Source: Micropruina sp. (lineage in GTDB: Bacteria > Actinomycetota > Actinomycetes > Propionibacteriales > Propionibacteriaceae). From it: 64,000 bases of DNA. The stretch is from NCBI GenBank assembly GCA_016711105.1, contig JADJTO010000013.1, positions 14,063 through 78,062 of the forward strand, in the 5' to 3' direction. Every line of letters begins with the position of its first letter. The first letter of the stretch is position 1. This document shows, piece by piece, positions 1-8,278 of this stretch. The notes below the pieces were generated by a model. The model saw nothing but the letters and a program-made list of their open reading frames with translations, searched no databases and had not been told where the DNA came from. The translations under genes and the position numbers were made by a program.

Positions 1-1095
1 ACCACCGGCAGGACTCCGTCCGAGCATGAACGGATCAAGGCGGCCGTCACGATTGCCCGCAAGGCAGAAGAGATCGGCCTGGACGTGTTCGCCCAGGGGG
101 AGCATCACAACCCGCCGTTCCATCCGTCCTCACCGACGACACTGTTGGGTTTCATCGCCGCGCAGACCGAGCGGATCATCCTCTCCACCGCGACCACCCT
201 GATCACGACCAACGACCCGGTGAAGATCGCCGAAGACTATTCCGTCCTGCAGCACCTGGCCGAGGGCCGGGTCGACCTGATGATGGGCCGCGGCAACACC
301 GGGCCGGTCTACCCCTGGTTCGGCCGAGACATCCGCGACGGGATCGCGCTGGCGGTGGAGAATTACGCCCTGCTGCGCCGCCTCTGGCGTGAGGACGTGG
401 TCGACTGGGAGGGCAAGTTCCGCACCCCGCTGAATGGCTTCACGCTGGCCCCGCGTCCGCTCGACGGGGTGCCGCCGTTCGTCTGGCACGGCTCGATCCG
501 AGCGCCCGAGATCGCCGAGCAGGCAGCCTTTTACGGCGACGGGTTCTTCCACAACAACATCTTCTGGAACATGTCCCACACCCGGAAGATGGTGCACCTC
601 TACCGCCAGCGGTTCGCCCACCACGGTCACGGGCCGGCCGACACCGCGATCGTCGGGTTGGGCGGGCAGTTCTTCATGCGCCGTAACTCACAGGACGCGG
701 TCGCTGAGTTCCGTCCCTACTTCGACGTGGCGCCGGTCTACGGGTACGGCCCGAGCCTGGAGCAGTTCATGGCCGAGACCCCGCTGAGCGTCGGTTCGCC
801 GCAGCAGGTGCTGGAGAAGACCCTCTCCTTCACCTCGCAGGTGGGCCACTACCAGCGCCAGTTGTTCTTGATCGACCACGCCGGTCTGCCGCTGAAGACG
901 GTCCTGGAGCAGTTGGACCTGCTCGGCGAGATCCTGCCCGACCTACGCAAGGGGTATGCCGAAGGACGCCCGGCGCACATCCCGGACGCGCCGACGCACG
1001 CCTCCTTGGTGGCCGCAGCAGTTACCCACAGGCCTTCGGGTCCGACGTTGGTTGATGATGTCACCGGGCGGTCCCCTATGCAGCGGCAGGCGTGA
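1..1095 (+). CDS. LLM-class (luciferase-like) FMN-dependent monooxygenase, 5' end outside the window
   Basis: The reading frame is open from base 1, so the N-terminus lies upstream; 364 residues are visible. The visible part has the bacterial luciferase-like layout: QGEHH near residue 35, IILSTATT, DPVKIAEDY, and the region GRGNTGPVYPWFGRD. Such enzymes use reduced FMN and oxygen to oxidise an unknown organic substrate in the cytosol. The FMN reductase gene follows after one base, the usual arrangement in which the reductase supplies FMNH2. Together they resemble the CE1758/CE1759-type pair of actinobacteria. The family is firm; the substrate cannot be read from the sequence. Confidence 0.85.
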   Translation, partial: TTGRTPSEHERIKAAVTIARKAEEIGLDVFAQGEHHNPPFHPSSPTTLLGFIAAQTERIILSTATTLITTNDPVKIAEDYSVLQHLAEGRVDLMMGRGNTGPVYPWFGRDIRDGIALAVENYALLRRLWREDVVDWEGKFRTPLNGFTLAPRPLDGVPPFVWHGSIRAPEIAEQAAFYGDGFFHNNIFWNMSHTRKMVHLYRQRFAHHGHGPADTAIVGLGGQFFMRRNSQDAVAEFRPYFDVAPVYGYGPSLEQFMAETPLSVGSPQQVLEKTLSFTSQVGHYQRQLFLIDHAGLPLKTVLEQLDLLGEILPDLRKGYAEGRPAHIPDAPTHASLVAAAVTHRPSGPTLVDDVTGRSPMQRQA

Positions 1096-1096
1096 G

Positions 1097-1699
1097 ATGA
1101 CGACGATTCTGGTGATCACGGCCGGCATGGGCCAGCCGTCCTCGACCCAGCTGCTGGGGCAGCGGCTGGGCGAGGCCACGCTCGCGGGGCTGCGCGAGGC
1201 CGGCCAGCAGGGCGTGCAGCTCCGGCACGTGGAACTTCGGACGCTGGCCGCCGACCTGGCCTCGTACTTGGTCAGCCGAGTGCCGAGCCAAGCCCTGCGT
1301 GAGGTCTTCGAGGCTGTCGGCGAGGCTTCCGGGGTGATTGCGGTGACCCCGGTCTTCAACGCCTCCTTCTCAGGCTTGTTCAAGCTGTTCTTCGATCTGC
1401 TGGAGGAGGGCCTGTTGGCCGGACGTCCGGTACTGCTGGCCGCCACCGGGGGAACCCAGCGGCACTCTCTGGTGATCGACCACGCGATGTTGCCGATGTT
1501 CCACTACCTGAAGGCGCGGGTGCTGCCCCTGGGCGTGTTCGCGGCCACCAAGGATTGGGGAGGCAGCGAAACCCGGCTGTCCCGGCGAATCGGCCAGGCC
1601 GGCGCTCAGTTCGCCGAGTTGGTGGCAGCCACGCCGGTGGTGCGGCCGGTGGACGCGTTCGAGCACGTGACCTCGTTCGAGGACCTTTTGCGCGGCTGA
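1097..1699 (+). CDS. NADPH-dependent FMN reductase, partner of the upstream monooxygenase
   Basis: A 200-residue flavodoxin-fold reductase. The ATG at 1097 lies one base after the upstream TGA, so translation is probably coupled; an earlier in-frame start at 956 would overlap the previous gene for no reason. The N-terminus (ILVITAGMGQPSSTQLLG) is the FMN phosphate-binding loop. VTPVFNASFSGLFKLFFD and the ATGGTQRHSLVIDH region match the CE1759-type FMN reductases. Its likely role is to supply reduced FMN to the monooxygenase. The gene is complete and has neighbour-like GC content. Confidence 0.85.
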   Translation: MTTILVITAGMGQPSSTQLLGQRLGEATLAGLREAGQQGVQLRHVELRTLAADLASYLVSRVPSQALREVFEAVGEASGVIAVTPVFNASFSGLFKLFFDLLEEGLLAGRPVLLAATGGTQRHSLVIDHAMLPMFHYLKARVLPLGVFAATKDWGGSETRLSRRIGQAGAQFAELVAATPVVRPVDAFEHVTSFEDLLRG

Positions 1700-1722
1700 C
1701 CGCGGGTCGTAGGGTTCGGTCC

Positions 1723-2124
1723 ATGACGCAGAACAGCAGGCAAGAAGATGCCCGGCGGCGCGAGGAAATGGCCGCCGCCGCCTTGAGGCACGAGTCCGTG
1801 GCCGCCCAGGTGCTGGTGGACGAGTTCGTCGCGACGGCAGCGGAGCGCGGGCTTCGACCCGAGCCGCTGCAAGCCCTGCTGATCAACGGCAAGCGGGTGA
1901 AGTCAGACCAGGTGGGCTTCTACATCAACAAGAGCAAGACCCTGGCGATCACTCCTGATGGCCGGTTCTTCAAGCTGATGACCACCGGTGGGGCGATGGC
2001 GCGGTTCACCGGGGTGACCCTGCAACCCTCGCCGCCGCCGATGGTGATCAGTCGGGGCGGCCGTGACGGTGAGACCGGCGATCTGGTCGACTTCCTCGAG
2101 CGGACGCTGGCCGACTACGCCTGA
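1723..2124 (+). CDS. conserved hypothetical protein (133 aa)
   Basis: The ATG at 1723 lies 23 bases after the FMN reductase stop, in the same direction, so it may be the last gene of that operon. The N-terminal 35 residues are rich in Arg, Glu and Ala and probably form a helix. The middle (GKRVKSDQVGFYINKSKTLA, then TPDGRFFKLMT) looks like a small beta-rich domain. There is no signal peptide or membrane segment. I do not recognise a family. A strong hairpin begins eight bases after the stop, supporting this as the end of the transcript. Confidence 0.55.
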   Translation: MTQNSRQEDARRREEMAAAALRHESVAAQVLVDEFVATAAERGLRPEPLQALLINGKRVKSDQVGFYINKSKTLAITPDGRFFKLMTTGGAMARFTGVTLQPSPPPMVISRGGRDGETGDLVDFLERTLADYA

Positions 2125-2132
2125 ACAGGGCT

Positions 2133-2168
2133 CCAGGGGGCTGCTGGACCGTCCGAGCAACCCCCTGG
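2133..2168. terminator. hairpin terminator after the flavin operon
   Basis: Arms at 2133-2145 and 2156-2168 pair over 13 positions with one mismatch (C2141 against A2160). The ten-base loop can itself form three pairs. It starts eight bases past the stop at 2124. No T-run follows, as is common for actinobacterial terminators. Confidence 0.65.
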
Positions 2169-2334
2169 GCGACTGTGTTGGTTGAGTGGGCAACCAAAAT
2201 CCCTAGAGATGTGGGGTGCTCCTAGGATAGGCCAGCCATAGCGTGCGCCAGACCAGAAACGCCCAACTGTTGCCAAATAGTGACCCTTAACGGACGACCA
2301 ATGAAGACCCTTCAACTATCACCACGGCTCCACA

Positions 2335-2397
2335 CCGACAACACCTTCGCCAGATCGGACAACACCTGAGCCAGGGCGGACAACACCTCAGCCAACA
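2335..2397. repeat. three tandem 21-bp direct repeats upstream of the sigma-like gene
   Basis: Three consecutive 21-bp units (2335-2355, 2356-2376, 2377-2397) share the core GACAACACCT followed two bases later by GCCA. The last unit ends 21 bases before the ATG at 2419. A 21-bp period is two helical turns, so each unit presents the same face of DNA. This suggests a cooperative protein-binding array or operator. The rest of 2169-2334 shows no gene. Confidence 0.6.
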
Positions 2398-2418
2398 CCG
2401 CTGCGAGAAGCTCGGCTC

Positions 2419-3069
2419 ATGCCTAAGCACCCCGTCGCCCTGCTCAACCGTGAGTGGCTCTCACTGCAGTACACCGACCTGACCGCCTGGTCCCAGCACC
2501 CGGAGTTGTCCGGCTGTTTCACGCCGGACGAGGTCCTGCTTCGCGTGGCCGCCGACCCGGACCCCGTCCTGGGTCGCTTGATCGCTCTGTTCCACGCCGG
2601 CGACCGCCTGGCCGGTCGGGTGGTGCTGCAATCCATGCTCGGCAAGCTGGTCCTTCTTGCGGCCGCCGACCCCCGCTTCGACCAGCAGGACTACCTGGCC
2701 GAGTTCTGGCTGCGGCTGATCGCCTATCCGTTGGGGAGGCGTCCGCGCCGGATCGCCGCCAACCTCGCCCTCGACACGCGCAAGGCGGTGTGGGCTTCAG
2801 GACGATCGCCCCTGATCATCTCCTCTGATCAGGAGTTGCGCGCGTCACCCCGCGAACTCACAGCCCGGCGGGTGATCGCGACGGCGCTGGAGTTGGGGCT
2901 GATCGACCCGGCCACCCAGAAGACGCTGCAGGCCGTCTACTGCGAAGGCCTGCCAAGCCGGTTGGCCGCTCAGAGCCTAGGCACAACCTCTGAGCTGGTC
3001 CGGTGGCGGAACAGCCGGTCGATCCGGCGGCTCGCCACCCACGCGCGGGAACTCCTCGCGGCGGCCTGA
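2419..3069 (+). CDS. sigma-70-like / helix-turn-helix protein of unknown target
   Basis: A 216-residue protein with the two-part look of a small sigma factor. The middle (DYLAEFWLRLIAYPLG, then RIAANLALDTRKAVW, about 93-126) resembles region 2. The C-terminal part, about 153-205, is a region-4-like helix-turn-helix (ATQKTLQAVYCEGLPSRLAA, then SELVRWRNSRSIRRLA). It has no membrane segment and no clear anti-sigma neighbour. The ATG at 2419 lacks a strong ribosome site. The 21-bp repeat array directly upstream is the obvious candidate for its control. It could equally be a sigma-like DNA-binding protein that does not engage RNA polymerase. Confidence 0.55.
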   Translation: MPKHPVALLNREWLSLQYTDLTAWSQHPELSGCFTPDEVLLRVAADPDPVLGRLIALFHAGDRLAGRVVLQSMLGKLVLLAAADPRFDQQDYLAEFWLRLIAYPLGRRPRRIAANLALDTRKAVWASGRSPLIISSDQELRASPRELTARRVIATALELGLIDPATQKTLQAVYCEGLPSRLAAQSLGTTSELVRWRNSRSIRRLATHARELLAAA

Positions 3070-3121
3070 CGCGTCCATCCGCGAGCCAGTACGGTTGTCA
3101 CTTCGCGACGAGGGGATCGCC

Positions 3122-3985
3122 ATGAACACTCGACTACTGCAGCTGGGCTGCGAGTTGGTCCACGTTGGCCAGTTCAGCACGCCAACCGTCCTGATGATCC
3201 AACCCGGGAGCGACGTGGAGGTCGTCCGGCAACAGTGGGTCACCGATCCGTCGTTGGTGACACACGACTACACCGACAGCTTCGGGAATCGGGTGAAGCG
3301 GCTGGTCCTGCCCGCTGGTGAATCGTTGCTGGCCTACTACGCGGTGGTGCGGATCCCCGATGCCCTGGATGAGGCGGACGAGGACGCTCCGGAGGTCTCG
3401 CCGGAATTCCTGCCCGACCAGCTCCTCGTTTTCACCCTGCCCAGCCGCTATTGCCAGTCAGATCAGTTGTCGGCGCAGGCGTGGCAGCTCTTCGGCCAGT
3501 TGAAGCCCGGCTACGGGCGAGTGCGGGCGATTCAGGAGTTCGTCTGGAAGCATCTCGACTACCGCACCGGCAGCACGGCGTCGTGGTGGACGGCGGCCGA
3601 CTCGTACAACTCCGGCTATGGGGTGTGCCGCGACTTCGCCCATTTGATGGTCTCGTTCTGCCGGGCGCTCAACATTCCGGCCCGCTATGTCTCGGGGTAC
3701 CTGCCCGACCTGGAGGTCGAGCCGATCCCTACCCCGATGGACTTTCACGCCTGGGTCGAGGTGTGGCTGGGGGACCGCTGGTACACCTTCGATCCCCGGC
3801 ACAACCAACGGCGCAAAGGGCACGTGCCGATCTGCCGTGGCCGGGACGCCGCGGACGTGGCCCTGGTCACCACCTATGGGGCCCCCTGGCTGAAGCGGAT
3901 GACCGTGTGGGCCGACGATCTGCCGCCGGACGTGGAGTGGCCGCCCAGTGACGTCAGTCTCCAGGGGCGCGATCCGTTCAGGTGA
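3122..3985 (+). CDS. transglutaminase-like cysteine protease family protein
   Basis: A 287-residue protein with a beta-rich N-terminal half and a transglutaminase-core C-terminal half. The catalytic triad is visible: Cys in GVCRDFAH, His in FHAWVEVW and Asp in YTFDPRHN. I chose ATG 3122 because a GACGAGGGG ribosome site lies just upstream; an in-frame start at 3095 lacks one. There is no signal peptide, so it is probably cytosolic. It is the first of three transglutaminase-core proteins in this window; the others are in the 9.7-16.7 kb operon. Its stop codon directly abuts the stop of the LacI gene on the other strand. Confidence 0.85.
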   Translation: MNTRLLQLGCELVHVGQFSTPTVLMIQPGSDVEVVRQQWVTDPSLVTHDYTDSFGNRVKRLVLPAGESLLAYYAVVRIPDALDEADEDAPEVSPEFLPDQLLVFTLPSRYCQSDQLSAQAWQLFGQLKPGYGRVRAIQEFVWKHLDYRTGSTASWWTAADSYNSGYGVCRDFAHLMVSFCRALNIPARYVSGYLPDLEVEPIPTPMDFHAWVEVWLGDRWYTFDPRHNQRRKGHVPICRGRDAADVALVTTYGAPWLKRMTVWADDLPPDVEWPPSDVSLQGRDPFR

Positions 3986-5005
3986 TCAGCGAGCGAAGGA
4001 TTGGAGGTTGCGGAGGACCAACGTGGGCTTGAGGATCACGTGGCTGTTCTCCAGGGGCATGCCTTGGAGTTGGGTGGTGATCATGCTGACCAGTTGCCGG
4101 GAGCACGCCTCGACCGGCTGGGCCACGCTGGACATCCCTGCCGCCCGCGCGACCGGGGTGTCATCGAAGCCGATCACCGGAATGCTTGGGCCGGTGGGGA
4201 TCGCCTGCTGGCGATAGGCAGTCAGGGCCCCAAGGCCCAAGGAGTCGCTGGCGCAGACCAAGGCCGTGGCTCCGCGAGCCAACAGCTCCTTTGCTCCTTG
4301 GGCACCCTCGTAGAGGCCGTCCGTGCTCTCGATCAGCAGGTCTTCGCAGCCAAGACCGGCGACTCCGCGCAGCCAGCCGTTGCAGCGATCCTCGCCGACG
4401 TTGTTCGGACGCTGCCAGCCCAGGAAACCGATTCGGGTGTGGCCGAGGCTCCGCAGGTGCAGGGTGGCCTCCTCGGTGCCGGCGCCCCCATCCACGTCCA
4501 CCCAGGTGCCGGTGTCTTCCTTGCCCCAGGGACGCCCCCAGGCAACAGTGGGAACTCCGGAAGCCTCCAGCCGGTCCGGGCGGGGATCCCCCGCATAGGT
4601 GTGGGTGAGCACCGCACCGTCGATGGAGAGCCCTTGGTGTAGGTCGGTCAGGGTCTCGACCTCGTGCAGATCGTCCTCCACCGTGAGCAGGTTGACCCGA
4701 AAGCCGCGGCCTTGGGCCTCTTCACTCAGGCTGTGCAGGAAGCGGTCCATGATCGCCCCGTTGATCCCGTCGGCAACGGGAAAGAGTCGATGGCCCAGAT
4801 TCATGCTGCGTCGAGTACGCAGCGCTCGCCCGATCGCAGACGGACGGTAACCCGACGCGCGAATCGCTGCCAGTACCTTCTCCCGAGTGCCCGGCTTGAC
4901 CACCTCGGGGTTGTTGATCACGTTCGACACGGTTTGCCGTGAGACGCCGACCTGGCGGGCCAAACTCACCAAGGTTGGTTTGGGAGTCCGTTGGTCAAAC
5001 GTCAT
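3986..5005 (-). CDS. LacI-family transcriptional regulator
   Basis: 339 residues. The N-terminal LacI helix-turn-helix is clear (TLVSLARQVGVSRQTVSNVI, residues 11-30), with a YRPSAIGRALR hinge helix and a periplasmic-binding-protein-like effector domain ending in VIGFDDTPVARAAGMSSV. It would repress a carbohydrate gene until a sugar binds. The divergent neighbour encodes an amylo-alpha-1,6-glucosidase, so a glycogen or maltodextrin ligand is plausible. A 20-bp palindrome at 5228-5247 is a candidate operator. Its TGA abuts the TGA of the convergent transglutaminase. Confidence 0.9.
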   Translation of the reverse strand: MTFDQRTPKPTLVSLARQVGVSRQTVSNVINNPEVVKPGTREKVLAAIRASGYRPSAIGRALRTRRSMNLGHRLFPVADGINGAIMDRFLHSLSEEAQGRGFRVNLLTVEDDLHEVETLTDLHQGLSIDGAVLTHTYAGDPRPDRLEASGVPTVAWGRPWGKEDTGTWVDVDGGAGTEEATLHLRSLGHTRIGFLGWQRPNNVGEDRCNGWLRGVAGLGCEDLLIESTDGLYEGAQGAKELLARGATALVCASDSLGLGALTAYRQQAIPTGPSIPVIGFDDTPVARAAGMSSVAQPVEACSRQLVSMITTQLQGMPLENSHVILKPTLVLRNLQSFAR

Positions 5006-5109
5006 GGTGTCCTAACTGCAGGTGTCGATGTTGCTTTGAACGATCCAGCCATGATGAGGCGGCCGAAAAATGATTGTCAATAGGGCCTCAAGTGTGCCGC
5101 AGAGTGTCG

Positions 5110-5143
5110 CTAGGAGGACGGTTGTTGGTGTCCCTCCTAGGAG
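5110..5143. promoter_or_regulatory. inverted repeat CTAGGAGG / CCTCCTAG in the LacI-glucosidase intergenic region
   Basis: Eight-base arms at 5110-5117 and 5133-5140 are perfect inverted copies. The right one lies within a ten-base palindrome, CTCCTAGGAG (5134-5143). A similar CTCCTAGGAT occurs near 2219. It could be a regulator site; no protein can be assigned. Confidence 0.35.
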
Positions 5144-5227
5144 TTACACCCAAAAAACCCACAGCTCTGCGACAAAGGTGTTGTTTCCCCTGTGCTTAGT
5201 CCTACTCGTCCGACCTGTGGCTAGGCC

Positions 5228-5247
5228 TTGGAAATTGATCGTTCCAA
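5228..5247. promoter_or_regulatory. candidate LacI operator, 20-bp palindrome
   Basis: TTGGAA at 5228-5233 and TTCCAA at 5242-5247 are perfect inverted arms around an eight-base spacer. The site lies 53 bases upstream of the glucosidase ATG, in the region shared with the divergent lacI-type gene, where a LacI-family dimer would be expected to bind. The assignment rests on position and symmetry only. Confidence 0.45.
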
Positions 5248-5300
5248 TGACTAAGCTGCATGCAGCCGACCGGGGGGCCGGCTCCGGGGGGATTCGTACG

Positions 5301-7105
5301 ATGAGCAGACAGCCGTTCCTGCATGACTTGGTGCCGCTGATCGCCGCCCCTTTTCAGGTCTGGTCGCAGGCTGACGGGGACGTGGAGAACCTCGAGGTTC
5401 AGGGTTTCTTTCTCGGCGACACCCGGGTGCTCAGCCGGGCTGTGCTCACGGTCTGGGGCGAGCAGGGACCGGTCGAGAAGCCGGCGATCGCGACCAGCGA
5501 GCGCGGCAACGAGGTCAGCTTCGAGTACGCGCTCCGGCTGCCCGGGCCGGTGGCAGACCCGCTGGTGCAGCTGACTCGCACTCGCACAGTGACGATCGGC
5601 GGCGTCAACGAAATGATCACCCTCAGCTCCTCCCTCGAGCAGGCGATCGAGCTCACCGTCCGGATCAGGCTGACTCCTGACGGCACCCCGCTGAATCTGA
5701 TCAAGGCAGGGGAACCCGCCACACCGATCCTGCAGCGGGAGGGCCGGTCCTGGCGCTGGAACGGCCAGGGCACGATCGCCTCGGTCCAACTCGGTGAGGC
5801 CGAGGTCGTCGACGACGGGCACTCGCTCATCGCCAGTTGGGTGCTGCGGGCGGCACCTGGTCAACCCCAGAGCATCAGTTGGTCGCTCGGGGCCGCCGAT
5901 GACGCGCTCCCCGTTCGTCGGAGTGCCGGCTCCGGTCTTGCCGATGCCGGCGCTCAACGCCGGCACCCCGGATGCGGTGCGTCGGCTGCTGGCGCGTTCG
6001 CTGGCCGACTTGAGCGGTCTGCGGATGGCCGAACCGTCCGATCCGTCGCGGACGTTTTTCGCCGCGGGCGCGCCCTGGTTCTTCACCCTCTTCGGCCGCG
6101 ACTCGCTGATCGCGTCCCGGCTGACCCTTCCCCTCGGTCCGGAGTTCGCGCTGGGAACGCTGCGGACACTCCAGGCCCGCCGGGGACGCGTCGTCGACAT
6201 CGATCGTGCCGAAGCTCCCGGCAAGATCTTGCACGAGGTGCGAGCCGTGGCCCTCGACCTGCGCGAGGGCACCGTCCTGCCCCCGGAGTACTACGGCACC
6301 GTTGACGCCACGCTGTTGTGGATCTGCCTGCTCGGCGAGGTCTGGCGCGACGGTGCGGACGACCAACTCGTGGCCGGTTTCATCGACGGTGTGGTGGCGG
6401 GGTTGGGCTGGCTGGCCGACCACGCGGACCCCGACGGCGACGGCTTTGTCGAGTACTACGACCACTCAGGGCTACGCCCACCGGGCGGCCCTGACCGGCG
6501 CGGAACTATTGGAGCGTTTCGGCAGAACCGACGAAGAACGGGGACGCGCCGCTGGCTGGCGGGCCTATGCCGCCGCGCTGGCCGTCCGCTTCCGCGAGCA
6601 GTTCTGGCGCTCCGACGAGCTTGGCCCCTACCCGGCGATCGCCCTGGACGGTGCCAAGGCAGCGGTCAGCGGGGTGGCCTCGAACATGGGCCACCTGCTG
6701 GGCACTCGCCTGTTGAACGCGGCCGAGGAGCGGATCGTGGTGGATCGGTTGCTGCATCCGACGATGTTCTCCGGCTACGGAGTGCGCACCATGGCCGACA
6801 CGAACGCCGCCTATTGGCCGCTGCGCTACCACGTGGGCTCGGTCTGGACCCATGACAACGCGGTGATCATCGAGGGCATGCTGGCCTCCGGGTTCAACGC
6901 CGAAGCCCGAGTTCTGGCCCAAGCGCTGCTGCGGGTCGGGGAGGGCTTCGGCTACCGCCTGCCGGAGTTGTTCAGCGGCCAGTCGGCCGACGAGGTGTAT
7001 CCGCCGGCCCCTTACCCGGCCTCCTGCCGGCCGCAGGCCTGGGCAGCCGCCTCGGCGATCACTGTGGCGAAGGCGCTGGGCGCGCTCGCTGCTCAACCAG
7101 GCCGA
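5301..7105 (+). pseudogene. amylo-alpha-1,6-glucosidase / glycogen debranching-type enzyme, multiply disrupted
   Basis: Starts at ATG 5301 (SRQPFLHDLVPLIAAPFQVW). An N-terminal debranching domain leads into an (alpha/alpha)6 glucosidase domain with the family hallmark FFAAGAPWFFTLFGRDSLIA. The frame changes near 5915. Near 6467 the protein jumps from EYYDHS straight to QGYAHRAALTG. The family normally has about 30 residues there, including a conserved NQGWKDS stretch, so a deletion of roughly 100 bp is likely. The 3' end stops at CRPQAWAAASAITVAKALG, about 70-80 residues short, where it meets the opposite-strand glyoxalase gene. Unlike the other frameshifts here, the two deletions suggest a truly inactive gene or a bad assembly join. 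Confidence 0.8.
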
Positions 7106-7445
7106 CCGGATTCCCCTCCGAATCCTCGATGAACGCCATCCACTCGTCCGTCCCTTCGGGGCCGAGCGTGGCATCGGCGTGGTGGAAGATCAGCTGTGGC
7201 TCACTCACGATCTTCACCCCGCGGTCCCGCAGCCGCTCGATGGTGGCGCTGAGGTCGTCCACGGCGAGGTAGAGCAGGGCGCTCGGCGCACCCACCTCGA
7301 GCAGCAGCCGCACCTCGTCCAACCCGAAGAAGACCAGCCCCGGGGGATCGAAGGTGGCGGCCGCCGGGGTTCCCAGCAGGTCGGCGTAGAAGGTGCTCGC
7401 CCGTCCGAGATCGGACGCGCGCTGGGCGATCTGTACCAGCCGCAT
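7059..7445 (-). CDS. VOC-superfamily (glyoxalase/bleomycin-resistance-like) protein
   Basis: 128 residues with the paired beta-alpha-beta-beta-beta modules of the vicinal-oxygen-chelate fold: LVQIAQRASDLGRASTFYAD, then the second module ending in MAFIEDSEGNPVGLVEQ. Such proteins bind a divalent metal and act as lyases, dioxygenases or drug-binding proteins. The substrate is unknown. The last dozen residues (ARPAPSPQ) are unlike the family and run into the truncated glucosidase. The true end may therefore have been lost at the same junction, about 7085-7105. Confidence 0.75.
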   Translation of the reverse strand: MRLVQIAQRASDLGRASTFYADLLGTPAAATFDPPGLVFFGLDEVRLLLEVGAPSALLYLAVDDLSATIERLRDRGVKIVSEPQLIFHHADATLGPEGTDEWMAFIEDSEGNPVGLVEQRARPAPSPQ

Positions 7446-7512
7446 CGGGCCTCCGCTCGCTTGGTTCTCCAGGCCTCAGCCTAACTCCGCGGCCCTCCAC
7501 TACGGTTGAAAC

Positions 7513-8278
7513 ATGTCTCAACCTCCTGCTGGCCCACCGCCGCTCTCCACGTTGCCCGAAGCCGACTTCCGCCGCGTGCTGTGTGTGGTCGCGCATCCCG
7601 ACGACGTGGAATACGGCACCTCCGCGGCGATCGCCAAGTGGGTCGCAGCCGGGGTGGAGGTCTCCTATCTGCTCCTGACCGCCGGGGAAGCCGGCATGCA
7701 GCGTCCGCCGGAAGAGGTGGGCCCGTTGCGGGCCGCCGAGCAGCGCGCCGCGTGCGACGCGGTCGGGGTCAGCGACCTGGAGATCCTCGACTTCGCCGGA
7801 CGGGATGCTGGTCTACTCCCTCGACCTCCGGCGCGCGATCGCTCGCAAGATTCGCCAGGTCACCCCGGACGTCGTGGTCACCGGCAGCTGGGAGGTCGAG
7901 TTCGTGGCCGGCCTGAATCAGGCCGATCACCGGGTCGCCGGCCTGGCCACCCTGGATGCGATCCGGGATGCCGACAACACGTGGGTGTTCCCCGAGTTGG
8001 CCCGCGAGCAGGGGCTGAGTAAATGGGGAGTGAAGTGGTTGTTGGTGGGCGGCGACTCACGACCGACGCACGCGGTCGATGTCACCGGTGAGCCGCTGGC
8101 CAAGGGGGTGGCCTCGTTGGAGGCGCACGCCGACTACCTGGCCTCCATTCCCGGCCACCCGGCACCGGCCGACTTCATTCCGATGCTCTGCCGGATGGCC
8201 GGACCAAGCATCGGGGTGGAGAGCGCGGTCGCGTTCCGGGCCTACGATTTGTGTCCGGGTAGGCCGGCTGGAGCCTGA
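7513..8278 (+). CDS. PIG-L / LmbE-family deacetylase (frameshifted)
   Basis: The N-terminal part (VLCVVAHPDDVEYGTSAAIA) carries the zinc-binding AHPDD motif of PIG-L N-acetylglucosaminyl deacetylases, the superfamily of MshB in mycothiol synthesis. The frame changes near 7800, where IKD-like family sequence should read DFAG-DGMLVYSLDLRRAIAR. The rest follows in the next frame: VVVTGSWEVEF, LNQADHRVAGLATLDAIRDA and THAVDVT. A single lost base explains this. The length after correction, about 254 residues, is normal. It overlaps the convergent LigD-type gene by 37 bases. The acyl-sugar substrate cannot be read. Confidence 0.8.
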
